Positions 60,882 to 64,000 of a stretch of 64,000 nucleotides of DNA are shown here, one piece after another (within the stretch, counting starts at the first letter, position 1; every line of letters begins with the position of its first letter). A model generated the notes under the pieces. That model did no database searches and was not told the DNA's origin. It worked only from the letters and a program-made list of their open reading frames with translations. A program made the position numbers and the translations under genes. This DNA is from an uncultured Alistipes sp. (lineage in GTDB: Bacteria; Bacteroidota; Bacteroidia; Bacteroidales; Rikenellaceae): positions 1 to 64,000 of the forward strand of contig CAAGLB010000101.1 in the NCBI GenBank assembly GCA_900770635.1. Direction: 5' to 3'.

Positions 60882-61304
60882 ATGACACAAGACGCTATAC
60901 AAGAGAGCATCATCGACGAGTTTTCGGTGTTCGACGACTGGCTCGACAAGTACGACTATCTTATAAGCCTGAGCGAGGAGCTGCCTGCCATCGACTCGGC
61001 TAAGCGCAACGACACCTACCTCATCGAGGGCTGCCAGTCACGTGTGTGGGTTGCTGCCGAGATGCGTGACGGCAAGGTATATTACACCGCCGACAGCGAC
61101 GCCATAATCACCAAGGGCATCATAGCGCTGCTCATACGTGTTATGAATGGTCGCTCGGCCGAGGAGGCTGCCAACCTCGACCTTTACTTCATCGACGCCA
61201 TAGGCCTTGGCGAAAACCTGTCGCCCACACGTAGCAACGGACTACGTGCCATGATAGCACAGATGAAGCTCTATGCATTGGTATTTTCGAAACAAAACAA
61301 TTAG
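60882..61304 (+). CDS. sufE: Cysteine desulfurase sulfur acceptor SufE
   Basis: 140 residues, normal length. The sulfur-accepting cysteine is in IEGCQSRVWV, and ADSDAIITKGIIALLIRVMNGRS is the conserved second half. SufE takes persulfide sulfur from SufS and passes it to the SufBCD scaffold. The neighbouring gene, 2 bp downstream, encodes another iron-sulfur assembly protein, which supports the call. The sufBCDS genes are not in this window. Confidence 0.93.
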   Translation: MTQDAIQESIIDEFSVFDDWLDKYDYLISLSEELPAIDSAKRNDTYLIEGCQSRVWVAAEMRDGKVYYTADSDAIITKGIIALLIRVMNGRSAEEAANLDLYFIDAIGLGENLSPTRSNGLRAMIAQMKLYALVFSKQNN

Positions 61305-61306
61305 CA

Positions 61307-61627
61307 ATGACGCCAGAAGAGATATTAGCTGTTGAGAAAAACATCGTTCTCACACTCAAAAACATATACGATCCCGAGATTCCTGTTAACATCTACGACC
61401 TCGGCCTTATCTACGAGATCAACTACGATCCCTCGGGCACTGCCGACATAATCATGACGCTCACAGCGCCCAACTGCCCTATGGCCGACATGCTCCTCGC
61501 CGACATCAACCGTGAGGTGGGCAAGGTAGAGGGTGTGCAGAAGGTGAACATCACCCTGACGTTCGATCCCCAGTGGGATAAGTCGATGATGTCGGAGGAG
61601 GCACTCATCGAGCTTAACCTATTCTAA
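61307..61627 (+). CDS. MIP18/DUF59-family Fe-S assembly protein (SufT-like)
   Basis: 106 residues. DPEIPVNIYDLGLIYEI and LTAPNCPMADMLLADI are the hallmark blocks of the DUF59/MIP18 family, including the cysteine in PNCPMAD. Members help mature iron-sulfur proteins. It starts 2 bp after sufE and is followed 12 bp later by the DUF2851 gene, so these are one operon. The PaaD branch of the family is less likely, as no phenylacetate genes are present. Confidence 0.9.
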   Translation: MTPEEILAVEKNIVLTLKNIYDPEIPVNIYDLGLIYEINYDPSGTADIIMTLTAPNCPMADMLLADINREVGKVEGVQKVNITLTFDPQWDKSMMSEEALIELNLF

Positions 61628-61639
61628 GGCTTATGAGCG

Positions 61640-62572
61640 ATGGCGAGTGGGCGACATACGCTTGAAAGTCTACGAGATGGAGCACGCTCTATGGAGTGTT
61701 GCCGCCACATATCATCGCTCAATGAGCTAAGCCGAAACATGCTCATCACAGGCCTCGCCTTCGAGCGCTTGGAGCGCAAGGCACGTGACATAATGACCAT
61801 GTTCAGGGCGTGCGACGACAACTGGAACGAGACATTCCACGCCATGCTTCTCAGCGTGCTCGGCGGCATGGAGAATCGTGGCGCTATGATCAAGCTTGCT
61901 GGGCGTGTTACCAACTACATGATCATGCGTGAAAACAGCTCGATAGTGAAGCTCGAGGCGCTGCTCATGGGTGGCTCGGGACTCCTCGACGTGTATGGCG
62001 ACGATGTCTACCTGAGGCTTCTACGTCAGGAGTTCAAGCATCTTGCCGCAAAGTACCACATCAAGCCTATGACAAGTGGCGAGTGGCAACTCATGAGCAT
62101 CTACCCCCACAACCACCCCACCATACGTCTTACGCAGCTTGCCGCCTGCTTCCACAACCACGATTTCTCGATACAGAGCGCCCTCATGTGCACAACAAAT
62201 GAGGCTGTCTACGACCTCTTCAATGGCGAGACGTCAGACTACTGGCTATCTAATTTCATGCCCTCGCACAACAACTCTGTGACCAACTACCGCATGGGGC
62301 ATCTCAAGAGCAACATCCTGGGTATCAACCTCATTGCGCCAATAATGTATGCCTACTACATCTACACTCGCTGCGACAAAAAGTTAAACGACGCAGTACG
62401 CCTTCAAGAGAGCATCGAGGTGGAGTACAACAGATATACACGCCCTTGGTCGATGGCGGGCTTCGAGCTGCACAACTCGTTTGAGAGCCAAGCGATAATA
62501 CAGCTCACTAAGGAGTATTGCCTACGCCATCGTTGCAAGGAGTGTCCCTTAGCCAAGATGCTCATCCTCTAA
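61640..62572 (+). CDS. DUF2851-family protein, N-terminally short
   Basis: 310 residues. AFERLERKARDI, ALLMGGSGLLD, EWQLMSIYPHNHPTIRLTQLA and the C-terminal ALIQL-like AIIQLTKEYCLRHRCKECPLAK match the Bacteroidetes DUF2851 family. Members are usually about 420 residues, and the N-terminal third (with its EVxxxGxxNxxAGPDFFNA-type block) is absent. Only 12 bp separate it from the SufT-like gene, so no hidden start upstream can restore it. The C-terminal cysteines CKEC might bind metal. Function unknown; the shortened form may still fold or may be decaying. Confidence 0.75.
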   Translation: MASGRHTLESLRDGARSMECCRHISSLNELSRNMLITGLAFERLERKARDIMTMFRACDDNWNETFHAMLLSVLGGMENRGAMIKLAGRVTNYMIMRENSSIVKLEALLMGGSGLLDVYGDDVYLRLLRQEFKHLAAKYHIKPMTSGEWQLMSIYPHNHPTIRLTQLAACFHNHDFSIQSALMCTTNEAVYDLFNGETSDYWLSNFMPSHNNSVTNYRMGHLKSNILGINLIAPIMYAYYIYTRCDKKLNDAVRLQESIEVEYNRYTRPWSMAGFELHNSFESQAIIQLTKEYCLRHRCKECPLAKMLIL

Positions 62573-62594
62573 GCCCCGAATAGTAGCTACACGT

Positions 62595-62626
62595 ACACGT
62601 GCGCGCAAAAACATGCGCGCACGTGT
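62595..62626 (+). terminator. GC-rich hairpin before secA
   Basis: ACACGTGCGCGC and GCGCGCACGTGT form a perfect 12-bp stem 20 bp after the DUF2851 stop codon, followed by TTG. Its right end touches the secA -33 element. Confidence 0.65.
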
Positions 62627-62656
62627 TTGCGTATTCCATAAAAATTATTATCTTTG
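62626..62656 (+). promoter_or_regulatory. Promoter of secA
   Basis: TTTG (62626-62629), a 19-bp spacer and TATCTTTG (62649-62656). Confidence 0.75.
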
Positions 62657-62707
62657 CACGAATTATGCACATTGCAACAATATTTGCAGAAATAAATATT
62701 ACAAATC

Positions 62708-64000
62708 ATGGATATAGCATCGAAAATTATTAAACTTTTCTTCGGCTCAAAGGCCGACAAGGATCGTAAGGAGATTAACCCCTATGTCGAGAAGATCAAG
62801 GCGATCTTCCCATCGATTTCAGCACTTTCTAACGATGAGCTTCGTGCCCGCTCAGCAGCGTTGAGCAAGGCTATCGCCGACTTCATCGCCAGCGACGAGC
62901 AGCACATCGTAGAGCAGAAGGCTAAGCTCGACCTCCCCGAGATTTCGCTCTCAGAGAAGGAGCGCATATCGAAGGACATCGACGACACAACAAAGCGCAT
63001 CGACGACAAGATTGAGCAGAAGCTCGAGGAGATATTGCCCGAGGCTTTTGCCATCATGAAGGATACAGCACGCCGCTTTGCCGAGAACGACACAGTGGTG
63101 GTTACGGCTAACGACTTCGACCGTAACCTCGCTGCACAGCGCCAGGACTTGGTGACCATCGATGGCGACAAGGCTATATATAGCAGCCAGTGGACCGCTG
63201 GTGGCAACGTCATCAAGTGGGACATGGTTCACTACGACGTGCAGCTCTTTGGTGGTGTTGTTCTGCACAAGGGACGCATCGCCGAGATGGCTACGGGTGA
63301 GGGTAAGACACTTGTTGCAACACTCCCTGTGTTCCTCAACGCCCTCGCTCACAAGGGTGTTCACGTGGTTACTGTGAACGACTATCTTGCACGTCGTGAT
63401 GCCGAGTGGATGGGCCCTATGTATCAGTTCCATGGCTTGTCGGTAGCATGTATCGACAACACACGACCTAACTCGGAGGAGCGTCGCAAGGCATACATGG
63501 CCGACATTACGTTCGGTACTAACAACGAGTTTGGCTTCGACTATCTTCGTGACAACATGGCATCGTCGCCTAAGGACTTGGTGCAGCGCAAGCACCACTT
63601 CGCCATTGTCGATGAGGTCGACTCGGTGCTTATCGACGACGCTCGTACACCACTCATCATCTCAGGTCCTGTGCCTAAGGGTGGCGACCAGCTCTTTGCC
63701 GAGTATCAGCCATCAGCAAAGTATATCTACGACCTTCAGAGCAAGATGTCGTCATCGGATGTTGCCGAGGCTAAGCGTCTTTTCAACGAGGGCAACCACG
63801 AGGAGGCAGGTAAGCTTCTGCTCCGTGCCCACAAGGCTATGCCTAAGTATAAGGCTTTGATCAAGTTCTTGTCTGAGCCAGGCGTTAAGGTGTTGTTGCA
63901 GAAGACCGAGAACTTCTACATGCAGGACAACGAGAAGCGCATGCACGAGATCACCGACGACAACTTCGTCATCCACGACGAGAAGATGAACTCACTCATC
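62708..64000 (+). CDS. secA: Preprotein translocase ATPase SecA (5' part)
   Basis: The first 431 codons; the gene runs off the window. MDIASKIIKLFFGSKADKDRK opens the N-terminal region, Walker A is MATGEGKT, and VNDYLARRDAEWMGPM, FGTNNEFGFDYLRDNM and the DEAD-like VDEVDSVLIDDARTPLIISGP are intact. SecA drives exported proteins through SecYEG with ATP. A lineage-specific coiled insert (about residues 70-110) is typical of Bacteroidetes SecA, which is longer than the proteobacterial form. Confidence 0.97.
   Translation, partial: MDIASKIIKLFFGSKADKDRKEINPYVEKIKAIFPSISALSNDELRARSAALSKAIADFIASDEQHIVEQKAKLDLPEISLSEKERISKDIDDTTKRIDDKIEQKLEEILPEAFAIMKDTARRFAENDTVVVTANDFDRNLAAQRQDLVTIDGDKAIYSSQWTAGGNVIKWDMVHYDVQLFGGVVLHKGRIAEMATGEGKTLVATLPVFLNALAHKGVHVVTVNDYLARRDAEWMGPMYQFHGLSVACIDNTRPNSEERRKAYMADITFGTNNEFGFDYLRDNMASSPKDLVQRKHHFAIVDEVDSVLIDDARTPLIISGPVPKGGDQLFAEYQPSAKYIYDLQSKMSSSDVAEAKRLFNEGNHEEAGKLLLRAHKAMPKYKALIKFLSEPGVKVLLQKTENFYMQDNEKRMHEITDDNFVIHDEKMNSLI

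Overview
The window is a 64 kb piece of a Bacteroidota chromosome, most likely of the order Bacteroidales and possibly Rikenellaceae/Alistipes-like (the family is an inference). Support for this comes from about twenty promoters with the Bacteroidetes -7 element TAnnTTTG, often with TTTG 18-20 bp upstream. Further support comes from Bacteroidetes-typical proteins: a DUF3822 protein next to rsmD, DUF2851, GSCFA, a NagB/PIG-L fusion, a PiT-PhoU fusion and a GH84 hexosaminidase. The tmRNA tag ends in YALAA. No rRNA, CRISPR array, insertion sequence or prophage was seen. Most of the window is core genome; the only accessory-looking stretch is 1-4.6 kb.

Layout. 0-4.6 kb: two lipoprotein genes around a membrane-bound TPR/HTH regulator, with a second, eroded copy of the regulator's last codons, which points to a duplicated and recombining cassette. 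5-6.6 kb: ftsE, a candidate small RNA and ssrA (tmRNA). 6.7-14 kb: a PHP-domain membrane protein, a phosphoethanolamine transferase, an SH3 protein, guanine deaminase, a purine permease and purA. 14.5-19.4 kb: a NagB-like/PIG-L fusion, nagB and uvrB. 19.5-25.4 kb: an XRE regulator with palindromic operator-like sites, a HIT protein, the (p)ppGpp enzyme, recA, bcp and a zinc-ribbon protein. 25.8-29.4 kb: phosphosugar mutase and dnaA. 29.7-34.8 kb: aldehyde dehydrogenase, an SDR enzyme, a 50-residue Pmp3/YqaE protein, tRNA-Asp, rsmD, the DUF3822 protein and an anchored protein. 34.8-39.8 kb: a RecD-like helicase, mutS and a small membrane protein. 40.5-50.9 kb: phosphate transporter, a two-component system, GH84 hexosaminidase, cysteine desulfidase and deoD. 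51.5-64 kb: gyrA, a TPR protein, mtnN-luxS, an acyltransferase, a GSCFA protein, a PafA-like phosphatase, sufE, a SufT-like protein, a shortened DUF2851 protein and the start of secA.

Functional themes are purine salvage (guaD, permease, purA, deoD), amino-sugar use (GH84, nagB, the fusion protein), DNA maintenance (uvrB, recA, mutS, gyrA, dnaA, RecD-like helicase), stress and quality control (rel, tmRNA, bcp) and the activated-methyl cycle/AI-2 (mtnN-luxS).

The most unusual feature is non-coding. Four genes (pgm, the PiT gene, cyuA, deoD) are followed by the same composite cassette. It begins at the stop codon with a ~125 bp structured element carrying an intrinsic-terminator hairpin with a conserved GTAC...GTAC core. 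A short conserved junction follows, then an array of 9-bp TACCCAnnn repeats, a GTTTAAGG core and a short inverse array. mtnN and ftsE carry the stem-loop without the array, and two more arrays stand alone. I do not recognise this family. Five ~75-94 bp inverted repeats of a family common in Bacteroidetes and several purine-rich or ATTACTCA simple repeats fill the remaining gaps.
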